A DNA stretch of 64,000 bases from contig NZ_CP061305.1 of NCBI RefSeq assembly GCF_018687755.1, positions 124,001-188,000 of the forward strand. Reading direction: 5' to 3'. Position 1 is the stretch's first letter; every line of letters begins with the position of its first letter. This stretch comes from Polynucleobacter sp. JS-Mosq-20-D10. GTDB lineage: Bacteria > Pseudomonadota > Gammaproteobacteria > Burkholderiales > Burkholderiaceae. The notes beneath the pieces are model-generated. The model searched no databases. It was not told where the DNA came from and was given only the letters and a program-made list of their open reading frames with translations. Shown piece by piece: positions 1 through 8,455 of the stretch. A program made the position numbers and the translations under genes.

Positions 1-1172
1 TTACCAGATTTGAGTTTACTAAAGGCATCGTGATAACTTGTTTGGGCTTGATCTAGGCGTTGACCGAGTTTTTCAAGATCATCAACAAAGCCAACAAACT
101 TATCATAGAGCGTGCCACATTGTTTTGCAATTTCTAGAGCGTTGCGGTTTTGTGAATCTTGACGCCACAGGTGCGCAACAGTTCTCAAGGTTGCCATCAA
201 AGTACTTGGGCATACCAGCACAATATTCTTGGCTAGTGCCTCCTGGTACAAATTAGGCGCTGTCTTGAGGGCTAGCAGGAATGCAGGCTCAATGGGCACA
301 AACATCAACACGAAGTCTACTGAGCCAGTGCCATACAAAGCGCTGTAGTTCTTGCTTGAAAGTCCTTGAATGTGTTGTCGAAGGGACTGAATGTGGGCCA
401 TGAGTTCTTGCTCAGCTACCACTGGATCAGAAGCCTCAGCATGACGTGAATACGCTGTAATAGAAACCTTGCTATCAACTACTAAGCTTCTACCCTCCGG
501 TAGTTTGACGACAACGTCAGGCTGAAGGCGTGAACCATCGGTTTGCGTGTGACTATCCTGAACTAGGTACTCTTCACCCTTACGCAGGCCAGAAGACTCA
601 AGAATGGACTCTAAAACCAATTCACCCCAATTACCTTGTACTTTGGAGTCGCCCTTCAGCGCCTGGGTCAGGGAGCGTGTCTCATCTGACATTCGTAAAT
701 TCAGATTGGCTAGACGCTCGATCTCACTCTTAAGGGCAAAGCGTTCGCGTGCTTCGTTGCCATATGAAGTATTTACCTGCTCTTTAAATTCCGAAAGCTT
801 AGTTTGTAGTGGCTTAAGCAGTGCGTCTAGGTTAGCTACATTCTGTTCGGTGAATCGTTTGGACTTATCTTCCAAAATTTCATTGGCAAGATTTTTGAAT
901 TGACTGGTGAGCGCCTCTTTAGCCTCATTGAGGGATTCAATTCTTCCTAAGCCCTGTTTACGCTCGGAGTCCAGTGCTGCCTCAAGTCGAATGGCATTCT
1001 GCAATGCCTGATCACGCTCTATTCTTAAGCTAGCAGAAAGCGCAACATCATTTTGATTTTGTTGTTCAACTCTAGTGAGGGCTGAGCGTAAATTGAGCAC
1101 ATATACCAAAAGGCCTGCACATAAACTGAATGGCAGGCCAAATAGTAAAAGAGAGATTAAGTCAAAAGTCAC
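1..1172 (-). CDS. rmuC: DNA recombination protein RmuC, C-terminal part outside window
   Basis: About 390 codons are visible and the C-terminal end lies beyond the left edge. The N terminus has a membrane anchor (about residues 3-27), then a long charged coiled-coil segment, then the conserved RmuC core with GNWGELVLE, a QPDVVVKLP stretch, VVDSKVS and FVPIEPAF. These are hallmarks of the RmuC family, whose core has a restriction-endonuclease-like fold and which limits recombination at inverted repeats. The start is a GTG; the upstream ATG is in another frame. It lies 28 bases from the grxD stop and is read in the same direction, so it could share the grxD transcript. Family call is firm; molecular activity is known only by family. 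Confidence 0.93.
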   Translation of the reverse strand, partial: MTFDLISLLLFGLPFSLCAGLLVYVLNLRSALTRVEQQNQNDVALSASLRIERDQALQNAIRLEAALDSERKQGLGRIESLNEAKEALTSQFKNLANEILEDKSKRFTEQNVANLDALLKPLQTKLSEFKEQVNTSYGNEARERFALKSEIERLANLNLRMSDETRSLTQALKGDSKVQGNWGELVLESILESSGLRKGEEYLVQDSHTQTDGSRLQPDVVVKLPEGRSLVVDSKVSITAYSRHAEASDPVVAEQELMAHIQSLRQHIQGLSSKNYSALYGTGSVDFVLMFVPIEPAFLLALKTAPNLYQEALAKNIVLVCPSTLMATLRTVAHLWRQDSQNRNALEIAKQCGTLYDKFVGFVDDLEKLGQRLDQAQTSYHDAFSKLKSG

Positions 1173-1200
1173 AAATATGAGCCATGCAGATTTTGTGTAA

Positions 1201-1509
1201 TCAAGCTTGTACAAGCTTTTTCAACTCACCGCTTTCGAACATTTCAGTCATGATGTCTGAGCCACCAATGAATTCACCATTGATGTAGAGCTGAGGAATA
1301 GTTGGCCAGTTAGCAAATTCCTTAATGCCCTGACGAATTGCTTCATCTTCCAAAACGTTAACAGTATGAAGAGTCTGCACACCACTTGCGCGCAAAATAT
1401 TGATCGCGTTTCCGGAAAAGCCACATTGTGGAAACTGGGCATTACCCTTCATAAACAATACAACGGGATGGCTAGTAACGATTTCTTGAATTTTTGCTTG
1501 GGTGTCCAT
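1201..1509 (-). CDS. grxD: Monothiol glutaredoxin, Grx4/GrxD family
   Basis: 102-residue single-domain glutaredoxin with the monothiol CGFS active site at residues 29-32, Lys21 before it, the TIP cis-proline motif at 70-72 and the GG pair at 82-83 that contact glutathione. CGFS glutaredoxins bind a bridging [2Fe-2S] cluster with glutathione and pass it on in iron-sulfur maturation, in the cytoplasm. It follows prmC on the same strand but after a 103-base gap that holds its own promoter candidate (1540-1568). A TTAGGA ribosome-binding site lies just before the ATG. Length is normal for the family. Confidence 0.95.
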   Translation of the reverse strand: MDTQAKIQEIVTSHPVVLFMKGNAQFPQCGFSGNAINILRASGVQTLHTVNVLEDEAIRQGIKEFANWPTIPQLYINGEFIGGSDIMTEMFESGELKKLVQA

Positions 1510-1539
1510 ATTTTTTTCCTAAATTGATGCCATTTAAAG

Positions 1540-1568
1540 ATGATAATTTACAGCCGATAATGGGTTAA
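1540..1568 (-). promoter_or_regulatory. Sigma70-type promoter candidate for grxD
   Basis: Reading the minus strand, TTAACC (plus 1563-1568) and TATCAT (plus 1540-1545) are separated by 17 bases. They match the -35 consensus at 4 of 6 and the -10 consensus at 5 of 6. The predicted start near 1533 leaves a leader of about 24 bases before the grxD ATG. The site sits in the only sizeable gap of this gene block. Not tested by any scoring matrix. Confidence 0.5.
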
Positions 1569-1612
1569 TTTTAAGGCTATCTGAAGAAAAGGGTTAATAC
1601 CCTGGGTTGGTT

Positions 1613-2461
1613 TTAGAGCTTTTTTCGTCCAGAAGCAGCCCGGTAGTGGCCTGCTAAATCGAGGTGCGCCTGCACATCTATTAAACCTGCTACTTTCATA
1701 AGCTCCATTACAGCCTCAGATTGATCAAAGCCATGCTCGATGGCAATCAAGCCACCAGGTTTTAGGTATTGATCTGCTCCAGCAATAATGACCTCCAAGC
1801 AGCTCAACCCGCTAGCGTAATCGGTCAAGGCGGATTCAGGTTCAAAGCGCAGATCCCCTTGAGTGAGGTGGGGGTCTTGATGGGCAATATAGGGTGGATT
1901 GCTGACAATCACATCAAATTGGCTTGGTTCGATCAACGCCGCATACCAACTACCTAGTAAAAACTGGACTTGATCTAACAGGTTCAAAGTTTGTGCATTT
2001 TGCTTTGCAATAGCCAAAGCCTCGGTCGATTGATCTGTTGCAATCAGTGACGCCAGTGGCATAGCGCTTGCGATAGAGAGTGCAATAGCGCCGGAGCCTG
2101 TACCGAGATCTAATACTCTTGTATGTTTGTTAAATTTTGCAATTTCAGTAAGGGCAATTTCTACAAGGAGCTCAGTTTCTGGGCGGGGAATCAGCACCCC
2201 AGGACCAACCTGTAACTCAATATGATGAAAGCCTTTCTTGCCCAAGATATAGGCGATGGGCTCGCCATCCATTCTTCTGGAGACTAGTCTTACCCATTCC
2301 TCAAAAGCTTGCTCATTCAAAGACATGTCATCACGGGATAGTAAGGCAGAGCGTGGAAGTTGGTAATACTTCTCAAGTAGGTGGGCTAGCAATATTCGCG
2401 CTTCATTAGCAGGCAATTCGCAGTTGCTAATTAATTCTCTTAAAGAATGGCTGAAACCCAT
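1613..2461 (-). CDS. prmC: Peptide chain release factor N5-glutamine methyltransferase
   Basis: 282-residue class I SAM-dependent methyltransferase. It methylates the glutamine of the GGQ motif in RF1 and RF2, raising termination efficiency. Visible motifs are the SAM loop DLGTGSG (118-124) and the catalytic NPPY (188-191), preceded by the helical N-terminal RF-binding domain. An upstream in-frame ATG at 2551 would overlap prfA by 80 bases. I chose the ATG at 2461, just after the prfA stop, because the product then starts like other PrmC proteins. It directly follows its substrate gene prfA, a conserved coupling. Confidence 0.95.
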   Translation of the reverse strand: MGFSHSLRELISNCELPANEARILLAHLLEKYYQLPRSALLSRDDMSLNEQAFEEWVRLVSRRMDGEPIAYILGKKGFHHIELQVGPGVLIPRPETELLVEIALTEIAKFNKHTRVLDLGTGSGAIALSIASAMPLASLIATDQSTEALAIAKQNAQTLNLLDQVQFLLGSWYAALIEPSQFDVIVSNPPYIAHQDPHLTQGDLRFEPESALTDYASGLSCLEVIIAGADQYLKPGGLIAIEHGFDQSEAVMELMKVAGLIDVQAHLDLAGHYRAASGRKKL

Positions 2462-2471
2462 CCTGTTTGTA

Positions 2472-3551
2472 TTAACTATCGCCAAGTGCTGCAAGAAGCT
2501 CCGCCTGATGCTCAGACGCCAAGGCATTACAAAGATCATCGAGATCACCATCCATCATGGCATCAATCTTGTAAAGCGTGAGATTGATGCGGTGATCGGT
2601 AATACGACCTTGCGGAAAGTTATATGTACGAATGCGATCACTACGATCACCAGTGCCAACTAGAGACTTTCTGGTCTGAGCTTCTAACTGATGTTTTTCA
2701 CGCTCGCGGGCATCCATGATGCGTGAGACAAGCACCTTCATCGCTTGTTCACGATTACGGTGCTGACTGCGATCATCTTGGCACTCCACTACCGTGCCAG
2801 TGGGCAAGTGGGTGATACGCACAGCAGAATCTGTTTTATTGATATGCTGACCACCGGCACCTGAAGCTCTGAAAGTATCGATGCGTAATTCAGCAGGGTT
2901 AATTTTGACCGCTTCTAATTCATCTGCTTCTGGCATCACTGCCACTGTGCAAGCCGAAGTATGTATGCGCCCTTGAGTTTCTGTTTGGGGAACACGTTGT
3001 ACGCGATGGCCACCGGACTCAAATTTGAGTCGTGAGTAGACGGATTGACCTACTAAGCGGAGAACAACTTCTTTATAGCCACCAAGATCAGATTCGGCTG
3101 CATTGACGACTTCCACTTTCCAGCCCTGGCGTTCTGCAAAGCGCGTATACATGCGAAGTAGGTCGCTGGCAAAGAGGGCACTCTCGTCACCACCAGTACC
3201 CGCCCGAATTTCTAGGAAGACATTGCGTTCGTCGTTGACATCTTTGGGTAGGAGTAGTTTTTGAAGAATGCCTTCAAGTTTTTCCATGGTGGCTTGAGCT
3301 TGTTTCTGCTCTTCATCAGCAAAGTCCTTCATGTCAGGATCCTTGCGCATCTCTTCTGCAGCTTGAGCATCAGCCTCAGCTTGTTTGTACAGGCCAAATT
3401 GCTCTACTACCGTCGCAATATCAGAATGCTCACGCGTGAGCTTCCGATAGTTGTCCATATCTTTGGTGGACTCTTCGGTTGTTAGTAAGGAATTGAGTTC
3501 GGCTAAGCGCGTGTCTAGGTGGTCTAGCTTAGCCCGCATGCTGGGCTTCAT
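2472..3551 (-). CDS. prfA: Peptide chain release factor 1
   Basis: 359-residue class I release factor for UAA and UAG codons. The PxT-type anticodon tripeptide reads PQT (188-190), which marks RF1 rather than RF2. The universal GGQ that triggers peptidyl-tRNA hydrolysis is at 233-235. Full length for the family. Its ATG follows the hemA TAG stop with no intervening base, so the two genes are translationally linked; prmC follows 10 bases downstream. The hemA-prfA-prmC order is common in Proteobacteria. Confidence 0.97.
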   Translation of the reverse strand: MKPSMRAKLDHLDTRLAELNSLLTTEESTKDMDNYRKLTREHSDIATVVEQFGLYKQAEADAQAAEEMRKDPDMKDFADEEQKQAQATMEKLEGILQKLLLPKDVNDERNVFLEIRAGTGGDESALFASDLLRMYTRFAERQGWKVEVVNAAESDLGGYKEVVLRLVGQSVYSRLKFESGGHRVQRVPQTETQGRIHTSACTVAVMPEADELEAVKINPAELRIDTFRASGAGGQHINKTDSAVRITHLPTGTVVECQDDRSQHRNREQAMKVLVSRIMDAREREKHQLEAQTRKSLVGTGDRSDRIRTYNFPQGRITDHRINLTLYKIDAMMDGDLDDLCNALASEHQAELLAALGDS

Positions 3552-4868
3552 CTAATGGTCTTCTGGCTTGGAGTGCGAGGCGAATAATTTGGGAAGCAAC
3601 TTAATCAGGGCGTCACGCTCAGCGCCATTGGAATGTTGTAAAGCATGCAATGAACCATGTAGGAACTTATTAGTTAAGCCCTGCGCCATTGCGTTGAGAA
3701 CCTCTTGAGGATCTTCACCACGCATCAATCGTTTCATCGCGCGATCTAGTTCAAGTTGCCTGAGGTGCTCGCCTTGTTGCTGAATATCCTGAATGAGTGG
3801 CACAGTCTTGCGACCTTGCATCCAGTGCATGAAATTACCAACCCGATCTTCAATAATGGCTTCTGCCTGACTCACAGCTGCTTGGCGTAAAGAGGCGCCC
3901 GTCTGAATCATCACACCTAAATCATCGACAGTATACAAATAGATATCATTTAAGCGGCTAATTTCTGGCTCAAAGTCACGGGGAACCGCTAGATCAATCA
4001 TGACCATGGGTTTGCGGCGACGTTGCTTAAGAGCGCTCTCCACCATTCCTAATCCGATAATCGGCAGTGATGATGCTGTACTCGAAATGATGATGTCAAA
4101 TTCATGCAATCGACTTGGCAAATCTGAGAGCTTGAATGATTCTGCCTCAACATCTTGAATAGAAATCGAGTCTGCTAATTCTTGTCCGCGTTCAATCGTG
4201 CGATTAGCAATTGCTACTACTTTAGGCTTACGAGCTACGAAATGGGTAGCGCACAAGGTGATCATATCGCCAGCGCCGATAAACAGAACGCGTTGGTCTG
4301 CAATACTTTCAAAAATGCGCTCAGCCAATCGAACGGATGCCGCTGCCATTGAAATCGAGTGCGCACCAATCTCTGTCGAGCCACGAACTTCTTTTGCAAC
4401 AGCAAAGGTTTTCTGAAAGAGTTGATTGAGATAAGTGCCAAGGACGCCTGCATCATTTGCAGTTCGCACAGCATCTTTCATCTGCCCTAAGATTTGGGTT
4501 TCGCCAATCACCATTGAATCTAATCCGCAGGCCACCCTAAAAGCATGGCGTACCGCATCAGACTGCGGTAGTGAGTAAATATGTGGCTCTAAACTGCTTG
4601 GTGCAAGTTGTTGGGTTTTAGCTAACCAATCAAAAGTGGCTTCATGCAAAAGGCTGGCTGCATCTGCATCATTAGCTGCACAGTAGAGTTCAGTTCGATT
4701 GCAGGTAGACAGAATTGTGGCCTCAGGCAGGCCGGCCTGATTCGCGCCAACGAGATGTTGGCGAAGATCGTGCAACGCTTCTTGAAGAAATTCAGGGTCA
4801 AAGGCGACCTTTTCCCGAATAGCGACCGGCGCTGTGTGATGATTGATGCCGAGTGTCAACAACTTCAT
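3552..4868 (-). CDS. hemA: Glutamyl-tRNA reductase
   Basis: 438-residue NADPH-dependent enzyme that reduces glutamyl-tRNA(Glu) to glutamate-1-semialdehyde, the first committed step of C5-pathway tetrapyrrole synthesis. The catalytic cysteine lies in STCNRTE (Cys56). An NADPH-binding domain follows (VLFIGAGDM region), then the helical dimerisation domain. First gene of the hemA-prfA-prmC unit. The opposite-strand small membrane gene begins just beyond its start, so the promoter must lie between about 4870 and 4920 or inside that gene. Confidence 0.97.
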   Translation of the reverse strand: MKLLTLGINHHTAPVAIREKVAFDPEFLQEALHDLRQHLVGANQAGLPEATILSTCNRTELYCAANDADAASLLHEATFDWLAKTQQLAPSSLEPHIYSLPQSDAVRHAFRVACGLDSMVIGETQILGQMKDAVRTANDAGVLGTYLNQLFQKTFAVAKEVRGSTEIGAHSISMAAASVRLAERIFESIADQRVLFIGAGDMITLCATHFVARKPKVVAIANRTIERGQELADSISIQDVEAESFKLSDLPSRLHEFDIIISSTASSLPIIGLGMVESALKQRRRKPMVMIDLAVPRDFEPEISRLNDIYLYTVDDLGVMIQTGASLRQAAVSQAEAIIEDRVGNFMHWMQGRKTVPLIQDIQQQGEHLRQLELDRAMKRLMRGEDPQEVLNAMAQGLTNKFLHGSLHALQHSNGAERDALIKLLPKLFASHSKPEDH

Positions 4869-4911
4869 AATGGTGATTATAGATTTGATGTCAGCAACAA
4901 TGGGGGTAGCA

Positions 4912-5169
4912 ATGGGGTTTTTAGCTTTTCTGGTGATTGGTGGCTTAACTGGTGTATCTGCCTTGGTTTTTTACCCAGGAAAACGTCAATCTAAGCCCAA
5001 TATTAAGAAATTCCTCATGGCTGCTTTGATTGGCTTCACAGCTGCCTTAGCGAGCTCATATGTAGGGCAATTTGCAGGTTTATTTCAGTCGGGCCAGATG
5101 CTGGAATGGTTGAGTGCCATAGTGGCAGCATGTTTGGCCGGCTGCCTCCATGCAGTGGCTAATCGTTAA
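4912..5169 (+). CDS. Small membrane protein, GlsB/YeaQ/YmgE-like
   Basis: 85 residues with three hydrophobic segments (about 1-18, 31-50, 61-80). The N terminus, MGFLAFLVIGG then YPGKR near residue 21, has the spacing of the GlsB/YeaQ/YmgE family (formerly called transglycosylase-associated), which are about 82-85 residue stress-linked membrane proteins of unknown activity. Earlier ATGs exist at 4843, 4870, 4888 and 4900. I chose 4912 because it follows a GGGGG ribosome-binding site and gives the family length. Its stop interlocks with the ung stop through TTAA (5166-5169). Family call is by eye. Confidence 0.65.
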   Translation: MGFLAFLVIGGLTGVSALVFYPGKRQSKPNIKKFLMAALIGFTAALASSYVGQFAGLFQSGQMLEWLSAIVAACLAGCLHAVANR

Positions 5170-5942
5170 TTAAAGAGAGTAGCTTGAGGTGTAACGCTGG
5201 ATGTGGACTTGTTTGAGGTAACCCAGCAAATAGGGCTTTTTTGGTGTTTCACGAGCCACTCATTGGCTTTAGTGAAGTGTCCGCAACTTGCTTTTGCTCC
5301 GGGCTCCAGAAAGGGTCGATCTGTTTTATAGACCCCCAGCCCAGAAGGATGGGAGGATTGCAGAATCAATTGACCTGGTGCTGCCTCAATCAGGGGGAGC
5401 TTGGATTGGGCATGACCGCCCCACAGCATCCACACTAAAGATAGTTTTTGCTGTGCCAAGCCACTAATCAGTCTATCAATCAGGGATTTCCAGCCGAGGT
5501 TGGCATGACTAGCGGCCTCACCCAATTTGACGCTGAGAGCCGTATTGAGGAGCAGGACGCCTTGCTCAGCCCATGGGTGAAGATCACCGGTGGGAAGAGT
5601 GCCAAAACCTTCCAGCACTAGCGCTTTACTAATATTGCGTAAGGAGCTCGGAAATTGGCGAGAACTTGTCGGAATATTGCTCGGAATAGAAAAAGCCAAG
5701 CCCTGCGCTAGTCCAGGGGAGTGATATGGATCTTGCCCCAAGATGACGACCTTGACTTTGGTAAGCGGGGTTAATGTCAGTGCTTTGAAGAAATATTGAG
5801 GCTCCGGACAAATCTTCTCCAGCTCTGTATTGAACTCAGCTCTCAGATTGGTCTGTAGTATTTGCCACTCAGGGGATTCAAAATAATCTCCGAGTAGGGC
5901 GCGCCAATCTTCTGGAATATCAGCCGCAGAAAATGAATACAT
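5166..5942 (-). CDS. ung: Uracil-DNA glycosylase, family 1
   Basis: 258-residue enzyme that removes uracil from DNA at the start of base excision repair. The catalytic water-activating motif GQDPYH has its Asp at 71, and the DNA-intercalating loop HPSGL starts at His198. A C-terminal tail of about 30 residues extends past the usual end and looks non-conserved. Last gene of the ubiH-like, dsbC, M61, ung chain; its ATG overlaps the M61 stop as TAATG. Confidence 0.96.
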   Translation of the reverse strand: MYSFSAADIPEDWRALLGDYFESPEWQILQTNLRAEFNTELEKICPEPQYFFKALTLTPLTKVKVVILGQDPYHSPGLAQGLAFSIPSNIPTSSRQFPSSLRNISKALVLEGFGTLPTGDLHPWAEQGVLLLNTALSVKLGEAASHANLGWKSLIDRLISGLAQQKLSLVWMLWGGHAQSKLPLIEAAPGQLILQSSHPSGLGVYKTDRPFLEPGAKASCGHFTKANEWLVKHQKSPICWVTSNKSTSSVTPQATLFN

Positions 5943-7726
5943 TACTCAGTTGGCGTGAGGGTGTACTGGGCTGGAATTTGGTCATCCTCAAGAGTGGTGA
6001 TGCACTCATGCTGTAGGTCATCTCGGTAAAAGCAAATCTGAATGATTTGTCCTGTGATCAAACTAGACAAGACATTATCCCAACGTGCCGCAGTAATGCG
6101 TTCACCATTGATGCTAGCTAAAAGATCTCCAGTGGCTAGGCCAGCTAATTGTGCAGCTCCACCATCGAGTACGTGAGTTACCTTTAGCCAGCCACCAAAT
6201 TCAGCATGGCGCAGACCGAATTGAAGTTTGATCTTCTCAAGCTTGGAATGGGTTTTTTGTTTCACTGAAATGGTTTGCGAATGAATCCATTTCTGAATTG
6301 GAATATCTTCAGTGCCAAAAATATAGCGAGATTGAAATTCATTCCAAGTTTTGGAGAATCCCTTCCCAAGTAGTTTGAGTACCAACTCATCTAAGCCTTC
6401 TTCAGTAATGCCATCAAGCGTTACTCCATGGGTTTGCCAAATGAGACGCATTAAATCATCTAGGGACTGGCAGTTCTCTGTAAATGCTCGAATCTTAAGG
6501 TCTAAGCCCAACGCTAGTAATGCCCCCTTGCCGTAATAACTCACGACTGCATTCGGCGTATTCTCATCGGCTTGATAGTATTTTGTCCATGCATCAAAAG
6601 AACTATCGGCAAGGCTTTGTTTCAATCTACCTGGTCCACGCAAAATACCATTCCAATTATTAGCAACTAGCTTGAGATAGGTTTTGAGATCGATGCGTTT
6701 GCTGCGGAACAATTGCAAATCATCGTAGTAACTAGTAAAGCCTTCAAATAACCACAGTAAACGAGTATGGTTTCTGCGATCGAGTTGATAAGGTTGAAAT
6801 GCTTTTGGCTGAATACGTTTTACTAACCAAGCGTGGAAGTATTCATGGCTACAGAGGCCTAGAAACTCACGATAGGATACCTCATCAAGTGGTGAATTTA
6901 TTTGGGGAATCTGATCACGACGGCACAGAAGAGCTGTGCTGTTGCGATGCTCGAGTCCGCCATATCCAGAGAGGACTGCATTCACCAAAAATAAATAATT
7001 CTGAAAAGGTACTTTCTTAGTCTTTGGTTCAAAGAGATTAATGGTGCAGGTACAGATTGCCTGAAGATCTTTTGCTAGGCGCTCCAGATCAACTTCATGG
7101 ATACAGCCTTGAATAGCCATGGCATGTGAAACTCCATTTGATTGCCAATGAGCAATCTGAAATTCACCCATCGCAACCGGATGATCTAAGAGATCATCAT
7201 AATTTTTAGCGAGATAAAAGCCGTAACCTTGATCATCTACTTTGGCTGGCTGTAAGCCCGTTTGAACAGTCCAGGAGTTCGTGCAAGTATCTTTGGGAGG
7301 AACCAACACTACAGCACAGGGTAAAGACTCTTGCCCCTTGACTGCTAAACATAAACTACTAGGGTTGATAAAAGCACGCTCAGTATCCAGATAGGCAGCC
7401 CGCACGGAAGAATCAAATGCATACACCGTTGTGAGGATTTCTACTGCACCAGCGATCTTAGGCAAGCGCCACTGATCGTTATCAATTCGATCTAAGACTA
7501 GCGCTTCATTCGGCTGATCAAGCGCAAACGCTTCAATCGTTTCAATTTGTTTACTGAAATCACGTATTAAATAACTTCCCGGAATCCAAGCAGGCATTTG
7601 TAGAATCTGTCCATTGGGCAATGGATTCTCAATGCGCAACTTCACATGGAAGCGGTGACCGTGTAAATCTGCCGACCAAATGGTGTATTGGATTTCAGGA
7701 AGATCAGGGGTATTCAATTTATTCAT
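5942..7726 (-). CDS. M61-family metallopeptidase with PDZ domain
   Basis: 594 residues. It shows the M61 (glycyl aminopeptidase) layout: an N-terminal beta domain, a thermolysin-like catalytic domain with zinc motif HEYFH (His294, Glu295, His298) preceded by GGLEHRNS, and a C-terminal PDZ domain (about 490-580, around GGAAQLAGLATGD). M61 enzymes cleave N-terminal Gly or Ala from peptides. No signal peptide is evident, so it is probably cytoplasmic. It lies 12 bases after dsbC and overlaps ung by one base. The physiological substrate is unknown. Confidence 0.9.
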   Translation of the reverse strand: MNKLNTPDLPEIQYTIWSADLHGHRFHVKLRIENPLPNGQILQMPAWIPGSYLIRDFSKQIETIEAFALDQPNEALVLDRIDNDQWRLPKIAGAVEILTTVYAFDSSVRAAYLDTERAFINPSSLCLAVKGQESLPCAVVLVPPKDTCTNSWTVQTGLQPAKVDDQGYGFYLAKNYDDLLDHPVAMGEFQIAHWQSNGVSHAMAIQGCIHEVDLERLAKDLQAICTCTINLFEPKTKKVPFQNYLFLVNAVLSGYGGLEHRNSTALLCRRDQIPQINSPLDEVSYREFLGLCSHEYFHAWLVKRIQPKAFQPYQLDRRNHTRLLWLFEGFTSYYDDLQLFRSKRIDLKTYLKLVANNWNGILRGPGRLKQSLADSSFDAWTKYYQADENTPNAVVSYYGKGALLALGLDLKIRAFTENCQSLDDLMRLIWQTHGVTLDGITEEGLDELVLKLLGKGFSKTWNEFQSRYIFGTEDIPIQKWIHSQTISVKQKTHSKLEKIKLQFGLRHAEFGGWLKVTHVLDGGAAQLAGLATGDLLASINGERITAARWDNVLSSLITGQIIQICFYRDDLQHECITTLEDDQIPAQYTLTPTE

Positions 7727-7738
7727 CAGTTTGGGCTG

Positions 7739-8455
7739 TTACTTCAGGCTGCTAAATTTCTTTTCAATATCGACGATTTGAACCGCACCGGGAAAGCGGC
7801 TGCCATCAGTAAAGAAGATGGTAGGGGTACCTGTAATTCCGTAGGTTTTGGCAAAGGCCATATTTTTATCTAAAGGCGTGGTGCAGTCGCTCTTACCACT
7901 AGGTGCAATGCCATTGATCATCCAATCAATATAGGCTTTCTGGGGATCAGCAGAACACCAAATTTGTTTCGACTTTAGCGCAGAGTCGGCTGACAGAATC
8001 GGGATAAGGTAGGTATAGACCGTAACGTTATCTAGTTGCTGCAAGGATTTTTCTAAACGTTTGCAGTAGCCGCAATTCGGGTCAGAGAAAATGGCTAACT
8101 GTCGACTGCCATTTCCGCGTACTGCTTTTAAAGCATTTGATGGATTAAGTTCGGTCCATTTGATGCGATTGAGGTCTGCCTGTTTTTGTTCAGTAATATT
8201 TTTCCCAGTAGCGATCTCAATAATTTCACCCTGGATTAAATATTTACTATTTGCATCCGTGTAAAAAACCTCATTTCCGACTAACACTTCGTATATGCCG
8301 GAGATGGGCGATTGAGAAACACTTTTGATTTTTGTGTTTGGGCCAATCTTCTTTTGGAGCTCAGATCGGACTTGCTGCTCCGATTGCGCGTTGACTGTTC
8401 CCGCTAAAAATGTGAAAGAGCAAGCTAAAGCGAGAATAGAAAGTAATTTATTCAA
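7739..8455 (-). CDS. dsbC: Thiol:disulfide interchange protein DsbC-like
   Basis: Periplasmic disulfide isomerase. The thioredoxin-fold active site is CGYC (128-131 from the chosen start), after an N-terminal dimerisation domain. A TTG start at 8455 gives a clean signal peptide ending VNA (cleavage after about residue 23) and has GGAGA 8 bases upstream; it also overlaps the preceding gene's stop. An in-frame ATG at 8482 would add nine residues and weaken the signal peptide. 238 residues is near family size. Partner DsbD is not in the window. Confidence 0.88.
   Translation of the reverse strand: MNKLLSILALACSFTFLAGTVNAQSEQQVRSELQKKIGPNTKIKSVSQSPISGIYEVLVGNEVFYTDANSKYLIQGEIIEIATGKNITEQKQADLNRIKWTELNPSNALKAVRGNGSRQLAIFSDPNCGYCKRLEKSLQQLDNVTVYTYLIPILSADSALKSKQIWCSADPQKAYIDWMINGIAPSGKSDCTTPLDKNMAFAKTYGITGTPTIFFTDGSRFPGAVQIVDIEKKFSSLK

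Noticed and set aside
1590..1603. Small inverted repeat AGGGT-TAAT-ACCCT after prmC
   Set aside because: Five-base stem is too weak for a terminator call, and only a short T-run follows on the minus strand.
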